Shown here in pieces: positions 54,179 to 63,414 of a stretch of DNA of 64,000 nt. The notes below the pieces were generated by a model. That model was not told the DNA's origin. It worked only from the letters and a program-made list of their open reading frames with translations, and ran no database searches. A program made the position numbers and the translations under genes. This DNA is from Psychrosphaera haliotis (GTDB taxonomy: Bacteria; Pseudomonadota; Gammaproteobacteria; Enterobacterales; Alteromonadaceae), in assembly GCF_039523615.1 (NCBI RefSeq), contig NZ_BAAAFQ010000001.1, positions 248,001 to 312,000 of the forward strand, written 5' to 3'. The first letter of the stretch is position 1. Each line of letters opens with the position of its first letter.

Positions 54179-56590
54179 TTATTGCCTTAGCGTCGCGTCA
54201 AATTTATCAGTTAACATATTCACTACTTGATCAATTTTAGTACTAATATCCTGTTCTTCCAATGTTTTTTCAACATCTTGTAGTACTAAAGAGATGGCTA
54301 AACTTTTATTGCCATCTTCTATACCTTCTCCACGGTACACATCGAACAAGTTTAGGTCAACCAATTGATTTCCGCCAATATTTTTAATTTCTTTTAAGAT
54401 CTCGCCAGCATTAACAGCTTCTTTTACAACTACAGCGATATCTCTTCTATTGGATGGATACTTAGAAACTGGCTTTGCGTCCGGTAAGTTTCTAACTTCA
54501 ATCTCTGACAAGATTAGTTCAAAAACAAAAGTTTTTCCGTTTAAGCCGATAGTTTTTTCTATTTGTGGATGAACGGCCCCAACATACCCAATCACATTAC
54601 CATTTCTGGTAATTTGTGCTGATTGTCCTGGGTGCAAGGCAGCAGAGTTTCTATCGCCACTTGCCATCGGCAAAAATTCGATATTACCCACCGACGCTGT
54701 TTTGGCCAGCAATGCTTCTACATCACCTTTAATATCGTAGAAATCAACTGCTCTTGGGTTACCATCCCAATATTCTCCATTAACTGTGCCTGAAATAACA
54801 CCTGCTAACATAGCTTCTTGGCGAATATTCATTTCAGAGTTAGTGTCTGGCAAGAACCTTAAGCCAGTTTCAAATAAACGAACTCGGCTTTGTTGTCTCT
54901 TTTGGTTATTAGAAACAGCCGGTAATAAACCTGACCACAAGCTTAGTCTCATTACTGACATATCTGCTGAAATAGGATGTGGTAAAACTAAGCCTGATTC
55001 ATTCGGGAACAAAGCTGACTGAACTTTAGGATCAACAAAACTATAAGTGATAGCTTCTTGATAACCTAAGTCTACCAACGTTGAAGAAAACACATTCTTT
55101 TCAATATTCTTTTCAGGATGGCTAGGCATCTTTAAAGAAGCCGTTGGCGCAATATTCGGAATGTTGTTATAACCGTACACACGAGCAACTTCTTCAATTA
55201 AGTCTTCTTCAATATTGATATCGAATCTGAAGCTAGGAGAGATGGCTGACCATGTTCCATTTTCAAAAGAAACATCTAATCCCAAACGGCTTAGTATAGT
55301 TGTTACTTCTTCATCACTAATTACATGACCTAATACTCTGTCTAGTCTTTCACGACGTAAAGAAACCACAGGCTCTTTAGGTAACTCATCATTGTTTACT
55401 GCTTCAACAATTGGGCCTGCTTCTCCACCGGCAATCTCTAACAATAGTTGAGTTGCTCTTTCCATTGCAGTGCGTTGCAGTTTAAAATCTACGCCACGTT
55501 CATAGCGGTGAGATGCATCAGTATGCAAACCGTAACGACGCGCTGCGCCTGCCATTGTCACAGGTGAGAAAAATGCGCTTTCTAAAAGAACGTCTTTAGT
55601 TTCTGTTGTGACACCAGAGTTTAAGCCACCAAACACACCGGCAATTGCTAGCGGCTTATTGTGATCAGCAATAACTAAAGTTTTTTCATATAACTTAACT
55701 TCAGACTCATCCAGTAAAACTAACTTTTCATCTTTGTTGGCTAGTCGTACTTTTATTCCGCCTTCAATCTTAGATAAATCAAATGCATGCATTGGATGAC
55801 CAAGCTCTAACAATACAAAATTAGTAATATCAACAACCGGGTCAATTGAGCGGATACCACTTCTGCGTAACTTTTCAGTCATCCACAATGGTGTTGTTGC
55901 ATTAACGTTAATGCCTTTTACTACACGACCTAAATAACGAGGACAAGATGTTGGTGCTTCTAATTCAATTGATACTTTATCTTCAATTGACATAGGTACG
56001 TCTTTAACGTTTAGAGCTTTAACATCTTCGTTATTCAGAACACCAACTTCGCGCGCAACACCTAATATTCCAAGGCAATCACTACGGTTTGGAGTTAAAT
56101 CGATCTCAATAATTTGATCGTTTAAATCTAAATACTCTCTAACATCCGTGCCTAAAGGCGCGTCGTTTGGTAACTCTAAGATACCGTCGCTGTCATCAGC
56201 CATACCTAATTCAGACCAAGAACAAAGCATACCAAAAGAAGGTTGGCCTCTTAATTTAGCTTTCTTGATCTTAAAGTCACCCGGTAAAACCGCGCCTACC
56301 ATAGCAACAGCCACTTTAAGACCTAAACGACAATTTTTAGCACCACAAACAATATCGATTAGTTCGCCATCGCCTGCAGTACCAACATTTATTTTTGTAA
56401 TCTGAAGTTTATCTGCTTCAGGATGCTTGCCACATTCAACTACTTCACCAACAACTACACCGGTAAAATCTGCTGCTGCGGGCTCAACACCATCAACTTC
56501 TAGCCCAGCCATAGAAAGCTGTTCGCTTAATTCATTAGTTGATATGCTCGGGTTCACCCATTCACGTAACCACTTTTCACTAAATTTCAT
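54179..56590 (-). CDS. pheT: Phenylalanyl-tRNA synthetase beta subunit
   Basis: The 803-residue subunit has the N-terminal tRNA-binding OB domain (about 40-150), the B3/B4 editing and core domains (HPMHAFDLSKI, DASHRYERGVDF), the B5 domain and the C-terminal ferredoxin-like anticodon-binding domain (KYPSNRRDIAVVV). It acts with PheS to charge tRNA-Phe. It follows pheS by 11 bases. Confidence 0.97.
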   Translation of the reverse strand: MKFSEKWLREWVNPSISTNELSEQLSMAGLEVDGVEPAAADFTGVVVGEVVECGKHPEADKLQITKINVGTAGDGELIDIVCGAKNCRLGLKVAVAMVGAVLPGDFKIKKAKLRGQPSFGMLCSWSELGMADDSDGILELPNDAPLGTDVREYLDLNDQIIEIDLTPNRSDCLGILGVAREVGVLNNEDVKALNVKDVPMSIEDKVSIELEAPTSCPRYLGRVVKGINVNATTPLWMTEKLRRSGIRSIDPVVDITNFVLLELGHPMHAFDLSKIEGGIKVRLANKDEKLVLLDESEVKLYEKTLVIADHNKPLAIAGVFGGLNSGVTTETKDVLLESAFFSPVTMAGAARRYGLHTDASHRYERGVDFKLQRTAMERATQLLLEIAGGEAGPIVEAVNNDELPKEPVVSLRRERLDRVLGHVISDEEVTTILSRLGLDVSFENGTWSAISPSFRFDINIEEDLIEEVARVYGYNNIPNIAPTASLKMPSHPEKNIEKNVFSSTLVDLGYQEAITYSFVDPKVQSALFPNESGLVLPHPISADMSVMRLSLWSGLLPAVSNNQKRQQSRVRLFETGLRFLPDTNSEMNIRQEAMLAGVISGTVNGEYWDGNPRAVDFYDIKGDVEALLAKTASVGNIEFLPMASGDRNSAALHPGQSAQITRNGNVIGYVGAVHPQIEKTIGLNGKTFVFELILSEIEVRNLPDAKPVSKYPSNRRDIAVVVKEAVNAGEILKEIKNIGGNQLVDLNLFDVYRGEGIEDGNKSLAISLVLQDVEKTLEEQDISTKIDQVVNMLTDKFDATLRQ

Positions 56591-56601
56591 TGGATGAATT
56601 C

Positions 56602-57582
56602 CTATTTAAACTGCTTTAAGAAACGAAGATCGTTTTCGAAGAAAGAACGTAAGTCATTTACGCCGTAACGCAACATTGTTAATCGTTCAACGCCCATGCC
56701 AAAGGCAAAGCCAGTATATTCTTCTGGATCAATTCCCACTGAACGAAGTACATTTGGGTGGACCATGCCACAACCAAGTACTTCCAACCATTTACCATTT
56801 TTACCCATCACATCAACTTCAGCTGACGGTTCAGTAAATGGAAAATAAGATGGGCGGAATCTAATTTGTAAATCTTCTTCAAAGAATTGGTGAAGGAAGT
56901 CATGCAATATGCCTTTTAGCTCAGCAAAACTTACATTCTTGTCAACCATTAGACCTTCAACTTGGTGGAACATTGGCGTATGAGTTTGGTCATAATCGTT
57001 ACGGTAAACACGGCCTGGAGATATGATTCTCAACGGTGGTTTCTCTGTTTCCATAGTACGAATTTGAACACCAGAGGTTTGCGTTCGTAAAACCGTATCT
57101 GCGGTAAAGTAGAACGTATCGTGATCGGCACGAGCTGGGTGATGTTCTGGTATATTTAGCGCATCAAAGTTATGAAAACCGTCTTCTACTTCTGGACCCT
57201 GTTTTACTTCAAAGCCTAAATCGCCAAAGAATTGCTGAATTCGTTCGATAGTTCTATTTACCGGGTGTATATTTCCAGGCTCTATACCACGACCAGACTT
57301 AGTAACGTCAATAGTTTCAGCCGCCAGCTTCGCGTTTAATGCTTCAGCTTGCAGTGCTTCACGGCGTACCGTTAATGCCTTTTGTACGTCACCTTTTGCA
57401 ACATTGATAGCCTGACCGGCTTCCTTACGTTGCTCGTGGTCCATTTTTCCTAAGCCTTTAAGTAACTCAGTGATCTTACCTTTTTTGCCTAGAAATTCGA
57501 CTCGAACTTCTTCTAGCGATGCAATATCGTTAGCGTTGTTGATGGCTTCTTTTGCTAAGCCAACTGTTTCTTCTAAATTCAT
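56602..57582 (-). CDS. pheS: Phenylalanyl-tRNA synthetase alpha subunit
   Basis: The 326-residue class II catalytic subunit has an N-terminal coiled coil, motif 2 FHQVEGLMVD and motif 3 GFAFGMGVERLTMLRYG. It is close to E. coli PheS (327). In the 195-base gap upstream no Phe-rich leader peptide like pheM was found; only a short stem (TTTGC/GCAAA) is visible there, and it lacks a T-run. Confidence 0.97.
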   Translation of the reverse strand: MNLEETVGLAKEAINNANDIASLEEVRVEFLGKKGKITELLKGLGKMDHEQRKEAGQAINVAKGDVQKALTVRREALQAEALNAKLAAETIDVTKSGRGIEPGNIHPVNRTIERIQQFFGDLGFEVKQGPEVEDGFHNFDALNIPEHHPARADHDTFYFTADTVLRTQTSGVQIRTMETEKPPLRIISPGRVYRNDYDQTHTPMFHQVEGLMVDKNVSFAELKGILHDFLHQFFEEDLQIRFRPSYFPFTEPSAEVDVMGKNGKWLEVLGCGMVHPNVLRSVGIDPEEYTGFAFGMGVERLTMLRYGVNDLRSFFENDLRFLKQFK

Positions 57583-57777
57583 GGAAAACTCTTTTCGGTC
57601 ATTGACGATCTTGTGAGATTCGGATTTCTATTTTCAGCCGTAAATATTAACGTAAAACCAGTCGAGATTTTAGTTCTATTTGGCTAATTTTGAGGGATTT
57701 TTTTACTTTTTTTTAAATGTTTGCTTTTAGGGCAAAGAGAGCTGGTTGATTTCTGAACGTTTTCTGTTTTTTAAACG

Positions 57778-58470
57778 TCAAATTCCCAATACTTCTTTCA
57801 CAAACGGAACCGTAACAACTCGTTTCATGGCAACGCTCTGTCTTGCCATCGTATCGAGTGCCTGCATTAAAAAAATCATATTTCTAGGTAATCTATTAAT
57901 AATAAATTTCGCAACTTCTTCCGTAACTTCAAATTCCATTAAATGGGCATGTTGAATAAGCGCCTCTATTTTTAATGCTTCAGTTAACTCTGGCAGTTGG
58001 TATAACGTACACCATTGTAGTCTTGAACCTAGGTCAGGTAATGTTAAGTTTAGATTGGTGGGAATGTCATGCCCAGCAAATATCACGGTTGCTTTGTTCT
58101 GCAACAAGGCATTAAATAGATTAAAAAGTGCCGTTTGCCACGCGTCGTTTTCCGACACTAAGTGTATATTGTCAATACAAACCACGTCGACTGAGTCTAA
58201 CCCGTCTATTAAGCCGGGTTCTGCTGCTAACACTTGCTCTAAAGGCAATAGAATGCTCGTTTTGCCAATCTCATCTGCAAAGTGACATGCTGCATTTAAA
58301 AGGTGGGTACATCCAACACCATGCTGCCCTGCTAAATAGTGTGCTGTGAACTCTTCACTTTCTATAGCACTTCTTAATTCTTTAACAACCAAGCCTGCAA
58401 GGCCTTCACTTTCAACGAATGAGCTAAAAGTTTGAGTGCTGTTATAAGTAACCGGTAATAATAACTGCAT
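57778..58470 (-). CDS. hda: DnaA regulatory inactivator Hda
   Basis: The 230-residue AAA+ protein has MQLLLPVTYN, whose QLLLPV is a sliding-clamp-binding motif, then AGQHGVGCTHLLNA (Walker A), VVCIDNIHLV (Walker B) and the C-terminal VTVPFVKEVLGI. With the beta clamp it promotes hydrolysis of ATP on DnaA after initiation. I start at 58470, where TAATG overlaps the DUF2066 stop; an ATG 5 codons upstream lies inside that gene. Confidence 0.93.
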   Translation of the reverse strand: MQLLLPVTYNSTQTFSSFVESEGLAGLVVKELRSAIESEEFTAHYLAGQHGVGCTHLLNAACHFADEIGKTSILLPLEQVLAAEPGLIDGLDSVDVVCIDNIHLVSENDAWQTALFNLFNALLQNKATVIFAGHDIPTNLNLTLPDLGSRLQWCTLYQLPELTEALKIEALIQHAHLMEFEVTEEVAKFIINRLPRNMIFLMQALDTMARQSVAMKRVVTVPFVKEVLGI

Positions 58471-59654
58471 TAGCGGTTTAACCATCGGTAATTCAAAACG
58501 CTAATTTGTTTTATATCCAAATTTGTTCCGTCTGCTTCTGCATCAGAGTTTGTATATTCTTTAGTTAACAAGTCTAGTTGTTGCTCCACTGATAACTCCG
58601 GCGCTTTTGAAACAGACTGAGTTTCTACACGTTCGAAGTTAGGTAATAGAGAAAGGGCCCTTATCACATCCAAACCTTGACCTGATAACCATAACGTAAA
58701 CCGAGCTTGGTCGGCATTAACTTCATGAAGATATACTTTTTTTATTGGCGGTAAGTTGGTTAAATGTTTTTCAACTAACTTTAAATCTAACATGGATTTT
58801 AGATTGCTAATGGTGAACTCTATGTTCTGTTGTTTTATTTGTTGGTTACTCACAGAGTATTGGCTAGCGAAGTAATCTCCTAATGAGTTAACTAACTCTT
58901 TTAATACGTAAAACTGGTCACCATTAGAGGTTCCTTTGGTAAGAAACCTTCTGTCCTTAAATATACTGAAATCTAACAACCAACCTGACTGGTACTCTGG
59001 TTCTTTAAAGTTATCAACCGCTCGAAGTCTTGCCATTACAAAATATTCTGCTTCATACCTTTGGCTGGCTTTACTAACGACACCATCAAACTTAGCCCAT
59101 ACGTCAGAGGAGTATATTGTTTCGCTGTCTTGCTCATCCATCAAAGGTAACGTTAGAGGCAGCCCTCTGTTCTCACTACTTTGATTAATAACTTCTGCTA
59201 TCTGCTGGAATTCCTGTTCATTGACAATAGTTCTATTAAGCCCCTCTTCTAAAACTAACCATAGAACAGCTTTAGGTCGTCTTTGACCCCAAATAGAAGC
59301 ACCCACCTTTCTAACCAAAGCATCAATCTTTGTTTGATCAAATTGATCCACCAAAAAGACTCTGTTTTGACTGTCAGTATCAAAAGTGAATGACTTAATA
59401 TAATTAGCGGTTTTTACTCTAATTTCATATTGAACGGTTTTATTATTTAATATTTCTCGTGAACCAGTGACTTTAGTTAAAACTTGCTCTATCGCCCATT
59501 TATGAGCTTTAACCCTAGTTTTTTGGGATTTATCAGTAACAAGTATTTTCCCTGTATATAAGCCTTTAACCTCTACCGCATAAGAAAATGAGATTGAAGC
59601 CAAAAAAAGGACAGCAATAATAAAGCGATAAATCAATGTTACTTTTGCATTCAC
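58470..59654 (-). CDS. DUF2066 domain-containing exported protein
   Basis: The 394-residue protein has a signal peptide (cleaved near SYA, residue 26) and the DUF2066 pattern (VLTKVTGSREILNN, LVRKVGASIWGQRRPKAVLWLVLEEG). The function is unknown. The pairing with hda through a TAATG overlap suggests co-expression, possibly only translational. The gap upstream of it (59655-59817) shows nothing. Confidence 0.88.
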   Translation of the reverse strand: MNAKVTLIYRFIIAVLFLASISFSYAVEVKGLYTGKILVTDKSQKTRVKAHKWAIEQVLTKVTGSREILNNKTVQYEIRVKTANYIKSFTFDTDSQNRVFLVDQFDQTKIDALVRKVGASIWGQRRPKAVLWLVLEEGLNRTIVNEQEFQQIAEVINQSSENRGLPLTLPLMDEQDSETIYSSDVWAKFDGVVSKASQRYEAEYFVMARLRAVDNFKEPEYQSGWLLDFSIFKDRRFLTKGTSNGDQFYVLKELVNSLGDYFASQYSVSNQQIKQQNIEFTISNLKSMLDLKLVEKHLTNLPPIKKVYLHEVNADQARFTLWLSGQGLDVIRALSLLPNFERVETQSVSKAPELSVEQQLDLLTKEYTNSDAEADGTNLDIKQISVLNYRWLNR

Positions 59655-59817
59655 GATATGAGGATTTCCTTTGGGTTAGAGCCTAATCATACCCAATTAA
59701 CTAAAACAAAAAAACACTATCATAAATAAATCTTCTTTTATTCAATACTAATCTTGCACATCATTCACTAGATCAGTAAAGTTTTTGTTTAAATTCTTCT
59801 TTTTAAGGCCCTTTGAC

Positions 59818-60183
59818 GTGACTGAAGCCACAATTTTCGACAAGATAATTAACCGTGAGATACCCGCAACTATCATTTATGAAGATGATTATGTTTTAGC
59901 GTTTAATGACATTAACCCGCAGGCCCCAATTCATTTTTTAGTTATTCCAAAAGTTCAAATACGGACTGCAAATGATATTAACAATGATAATGCTGAGTTA
60001 GTTGGTAAGTTGTACGTTGCAGCGGCTAAAATTGCAGACGAAATGGGATTTGCTGACAATGGCTTTCGATGCGTAATGAACTGCAACCCCGATGGCGGTC
60101 AAACGGTTTATCATATCCATTTACATGTTTTAGCTGGCAAACCATTAGGCTGGCCTCCATATCAAGAAACTTTAAAAAAATAA
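59818..60183 (+). CDS. hinT: HIT-family nucleotide-binding protein HinT
   Basis: The 121-residue protein has the histidine triad HIHLH (H99, H101, H103) in YHIHLHVLAGKPLGWPP and the N-terminal ATIFDKIINREIPATIIYED. HinT hydrolyses adenosine phosphoramidates. GTG at 59818 (AAGG 9 bases upstream, typical MTEATIF start) is chosen over a TTG at 59785 that would add eleven residues. It overlaps the DTW gene by one base. Confidence 0.95.
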   Translation: MTEATIFDKIINREIPATIIYEDDYVLAFNDINPQAPIHFLVIPKVQIRTANDINNDNAELVGKLYVAAAKIADEMGFADNGFRCVMNCNPDGGQTVYHIHLHVLAGKPLGWPPYQETLKK

Positions 60184-60788
60184 TGAGTAAGCGAAAAACC
60201 TGTTCGCACTGTATGTACCCTGAAACACGTTGTTTGTGCAGTTTTCTTACTCCTGTAAAACACAAAACAAAAATTACAATTATTCAGTGTGACAAGGAAG
60301 GGAGTAACGCTAAAAACACAGCAAAGTTACTGCCTTTTTTATCTAAAAACATTTCGATTGTCACAGAGCAAGATATTGCTGATATTAAATTACTAAGCGA
60401 ACTTTCAATACAATCAGAAGAAACAGCAATTCTATTCCCTTCACAAGTTGCTAAACCTATATCTACTTGCGTGAACAACAACTTCTGTTTTGATCATTTA
60501 ATTGTGATTGACGGCACCTGGAAAAAAGCTAAGAAACTGTTTTATACACACCCTTGGTTAAATGACCTAAGTCATGTCGCTTTATCAGAAGCTTATATGA
60601 GTCAATATGCCATTCGAAAAACATCTATTGATAACGGTTTATCAACTTTAGAAGCAATAGCGTATGCAATAGAAGAAAATGAAGGTGTCAATAATGTAGA
60701 CATTTCTCCATTTTTTAAGTTACTAGATGGAATTAACAAAACTTTCATAGAGCATATGCCAAAGGACGTTAAGTCTAGATACCAATAA
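60183..60788 (+). CDS. DTW-domain tRNA-uridine aminocarboxypropyltransferase
   Basis: The 201-residue protein starts MSKRKTCSHCMYPETRCLC, a zinc-binding cysteine motif, and has the DTW-family signature IDGTWKKAKKLFYTHPWLN. Members such as TapT add the acp group to uridine 47 of tRNAs. The start forms TAATG with the hinT stop, so a longer ORF that begins inside hinT is rejected. It lies before a GMC oxidoreductase in the same operon. Confidence 0.9.
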   Translation: MSKRKTCSHCMYPETRCLCSFLTPVKHKTKITIIQCDKEGSNAKNTAKLLPFLSKNISIVTEQDIADIKLLSELSIQSEETAILFPSQVAKPISTCVNNNFCFDHLIVIDGTWKKAKKLFYTHPWLNDLSHVALSEAYMSQYAIRKTSIDNGLSTLEAIAYAIEENEGVNNVDISPFFKLLDGINKTFIEHMPKDVKSRYQ

Positions 60789-60826
60789 ATGGTACCAGTG
60801 CGCTAATACTGAAAAAGGAGAATAAG

Positions 60827-62434
60827 TTGAAACATTTTGATTTTATTATTGTCGGCGGAGGCTCTGCAGGTTGTGTATTGGCAGCTCGCCTTTCAGAATG
60901 TGCAAACTTTTCTGTTCTTTTATTAGAAGCCGGTGGAGAAGATACTAGTCCGTTAATAAAAATGCCTGCAGGCGCTGTTTCTATGGTGCCAACCCATTAC
61001 AATAATTGGGCATTTGATACCGCACCACAACAAGCAATGGCAAACCGTATTGGGTACCAACCTCGAGGAAAAGTGTTAGGTGGTAGTAGCGCTATTAATG
61101 CGATGATCTATATTCGAGGTCATCAACAAGACTATCAAGATTGGGCACACCTAGGTTGGGGTTGGGATGACGTATTGCCCTATTTTATTAAGTCGGAAAA
61201 TAACCAAAACTTATATAACGACTCCAATAGTAAAGACCTCCACGGGCACAACGGGCCATTATATGTTTCTAATTCCTATTCAAACCACCCTATTGCTGAT
61301 GCTTTTGTAGATGCAGGTGTGGCACTTGGTTACCCACATATAGACGATTTTAATGGTTTTGAACAAGAAGGCATGGGACGTTACCAAGTAACACAATATA
61401 AAGGACAACGTTTTAGTGCATCTAGGTCTTACCTAGAGCCAATTCGCTACCGTAACAATCTTACCGTCATTACTAATAGTGAAGTGGCTAAAGTTATATT
61501 AGAAGATAAAGTCTGCAAAGGTATTGAAACTCTAGATGGTAAAATATTTACCGCAGAAAAAGAGGTTTTGTTATCAGCAGGCGCAATAAAGTCACCACAA
61601 ATCTTACTTCTGTCGGGTGTAGGTCCTAAAGAACAGTTAGCGAATAATAATATTAAGTTACAGCATGAATTAGATGGTGTAGGCCAAAACCTTCAAGACC
61701 ATCCAGATTATGTTAGCTGTTTTGAGTCAAATCGAACTGATTTATATGGCCTATCGGCCTCAGCAATACCTAAAATGATAAAGCAGGCCTATCAATACTT
61801 TAAAAATGGGCAAGGTATATTAACGAGTAACTTTGCGGAGACCGGTGGCTTTTTGAAAACGGATAAAGCATTACAACGACCGGATATTCAATTTCACTTT
61901 GTGATCGCCACAGTTAAAGATCATGCTCGAGATTGGCGTACTAGTTTAAAACACGGTTTTAGCAATCATACCTGTGTTCTAAGGCCTAAAAGTGTTGGCA
62001 GCGTCACTCTAAAAAGTAACAACCCAACTGATTGCCCTATTATTGATCCCAACTTTCTAGCTCACGAAGACGATGTGAATACTATGTTGGCGGGCGTTAA
62101 AATGGCGAATCAAATACTGCAACACGATCTAATTAAAAGATATCAAGTATGCTCGATAAACCAAGATCAGAATTTAGATGATAATGAGCTTATCGATAAA
62201 ATCAAAACTTTAACCGACTCAGTTTATCACCCAATTGGTACCTGCAAAATGGGATTACTTGATGACCCATCTGCCGTTGTAAATAATCAATTAGAAGTAA
62301 TAGGAATTGAAAATCTAAGAGTCGTTGATGCTTCTGTATTTCCGAATCTAATTGGGGGCAATACTAACGCCCCTACTATTATGGTAGCCGAACGATGTGC
62401 TGACATGATTAAAGAGAAATGGCTTAACAATTAA
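60827..62434 (+). CDS. GMC oxidoreductase (choline dehydrogenase-like)
   Basis: The 535-residue flavoprotein has the FAD-binding GGGSAGCVLAARLSE at the N-terminus, GKVLGGSSAINAMIYIRGH, LLSAGAIKSPQILLLSGVGP, and the C-terminal HPIGTCKMG with PTIMVAERCADMI. It oxidises an alcohol; choline is one possibility, but many marine GMC enzymes use other alcohols. No betB or betI neighbour is present. TTG start with AAGGAG six bases upstream. The TAA stop is the first unit of a heptamer repeat. Confidence 0.92.
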   Translation: MKHFDFIIVGGGSAGCVLAARLSECANFSVLLLEAGGEDTSPLIKMPAGAVSMVPTHYNNWAFDTAPQQAMANRIGYQPRGKVLGGSSAINAMIYIRGHQQDYQDWAHLGWGWDDVLPYFIKSENNQNLYNDSNSKDLHGHNGPLYVSNSYSNHPIADAFVDAGVALGYPHIDDFNGFEQEGMGRYQVTQYKGQRFSASRSYLEPIRYRNNLTVITNSEVAKVILEDKVCKGIETLDGKIFTAEKEVLLSAGAIKSPQILLLSGVGPKEQLANNNIKLQHELDGVGQNLQDHPDYVSCFESNRTDLYGLSASAIPKMIKQAYQYFKNGQGILTSNFAETGGFLKTDKALQRPDIQFHFVIATVKDHARDWRTSLKHGFSNHTCVLRPKSVGSVTLKSNNPTDCPIIDPNFLAHEDDVNTMLAGVKMANQILQHDLIKRYQVCSINQDQNLDDNELIDKIKTLTDSVYHPIGTCKMGLLDDPSAVVNNQLEVIGIENLRVVDASVFPNLIGGNTNAPTIMVAERCADMIKEKWLNN

Positions 62435-62479
62435 CAATTAACAATTAACAATTAACAATTAACAATTAACAATTAACAA
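62424..62479. repeat. Tandem heptamer array TTAACAA, 8 copies
   Basis: The unit TTAACAA is repeated exactly eight times from 62424 to 62479. The array overlaps the last codons and stop of the GMC oxidoreductase gene and ends 14 bases before the convergent ghrA stop. Confidence 0.95.
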
Positions 62480-62493
62480 GCCATTATCTTATA

Positions 62494-63414
62494 CTAATAG
62501 CCTAGTGTCTTATCAACCACGTTTATAAGTTCTGTTCCGTCTAGAACGTTGTTGTAGTTTTCAATAACCTGTTCAACCGCTGTATTAACATTAGTTACTG
62601 CTGATACGTGTGGTGTAATGTGCAGATTGGGCGTTCGCCAGTATGGATGGCTTTCTGGTAATGGCTCTATATCAAACACATCTAAATATGCAGCTGCTAT
62701 CTCTTTGTTATAAAGGGCAGCAATTACACTATCTTCATTAACATGCCCGCCGCGCGCCACATTGATGAGCACCGCGTCGGTTTTCATTTTACTGAAAACC
62801 TCATCGTCAATAATACCTTTTGTATCGGTAGTTAGCGGCAATAAGCAAACTAGATAGTCTACGTTTTGAATCAAGGAATCAAAGCCAACATTACCACTCA
62901 TGCAGTCAATTGTTGGGTGACTCTTCTCTGTTCTGCTCCAACCTTTTACACGATAGCCGTTTTTTATTAAAACCTCTCCAACATGCATTCCTAGCTTTCC
63001 TAAGCCTAAAATGCCAACATCCCTTCCCTTACGATTACTTCGAGGTTTCCATAGCGCTAAAGATTGCTGTGTTTGATATGTTGGTAGTCGAAGTCTGTAT
63101 TGATTTACGATAGTTAAAACATACTGCGCCATATTCTCAGATAAGTCGGCATCCACTATTCGAGTTACCGGCACATTTGGTAACTGTGGGTCAGCAAATA
63201 TCGAGTCAACACCAGCGCCAAAAGAAGACACGGCTTTTAAGTTCTTAAACAGGACTAAACTGCCAGGTTCATGTTGCCATACTAAAGCGAGTTCAACGTC
63301 ATCTGGCTTTGCAACATCAGGCCATACTTCAATATTTTCACTGCCAATACGTTCTGCTAATTTCGCTACTAATTTATCAGTATTTCTATCGGGGATATTG
63401 ATTAACAAGCTCAT
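62494..63414 (-). CDS. ghrA: Glyoxylate/hydroxypyruvate reductase A
   Basis: The 306-residue D-2-hydroxyacid dehydrogenase has the NAD(P)-binding VGILGLGKLGMHVG, PLTTDTKGIIDDE, the catalytic arginine in NVARGGHVNED and the His in ITPHVSAVT, the layout of GhrA. It reduces glyoxylate and hydroxypyruvate in the cytoplasm. Its ATG overlaps the tcdA end by four bases. Confidence 0.94.
   Translation of the reverse strand: MSLLINIPDRNTDKLVAKLAERIGSENIEVWPDVAKPDDVELALVWQHEPGSLVLFKNLKAVSSFGAGVDSIFADPQLPNVPVTRIVDADLSENMAQYVLTIVNQYRLRLPTYQTQQSLALWKPRSNRKGRDVGILGLGKLGMHVGEVLIKNGYRVKGWSRTEKSHPTIDCMSGNVGFDSLIQNVDYLVCLLPLTTDTKGIIDDEVFSKMKTDAVLINVARGGHVNEDSVIAALYNKEIAAAYLDVFDIEPLPESHPYWRTPNLHITPHVSAVTNVNTAVEQVIENYNNVLDGTELINVVDKTLGY

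Noticed and set aside
57583..57777. pheM-like leader peptide and attenuator upstream of pheS
   Set aside because: No Phe-rich short ORF and no terminator with a T-run on the minus strand are visible.
60069..60182. Longer DTW protein beginning inside hinT
   Set aside because: The 38 extra codons overlap hinT in another frame; the ATG at 60183 forms a standard TAATG junction and gives the conserved cysteine-rich start.
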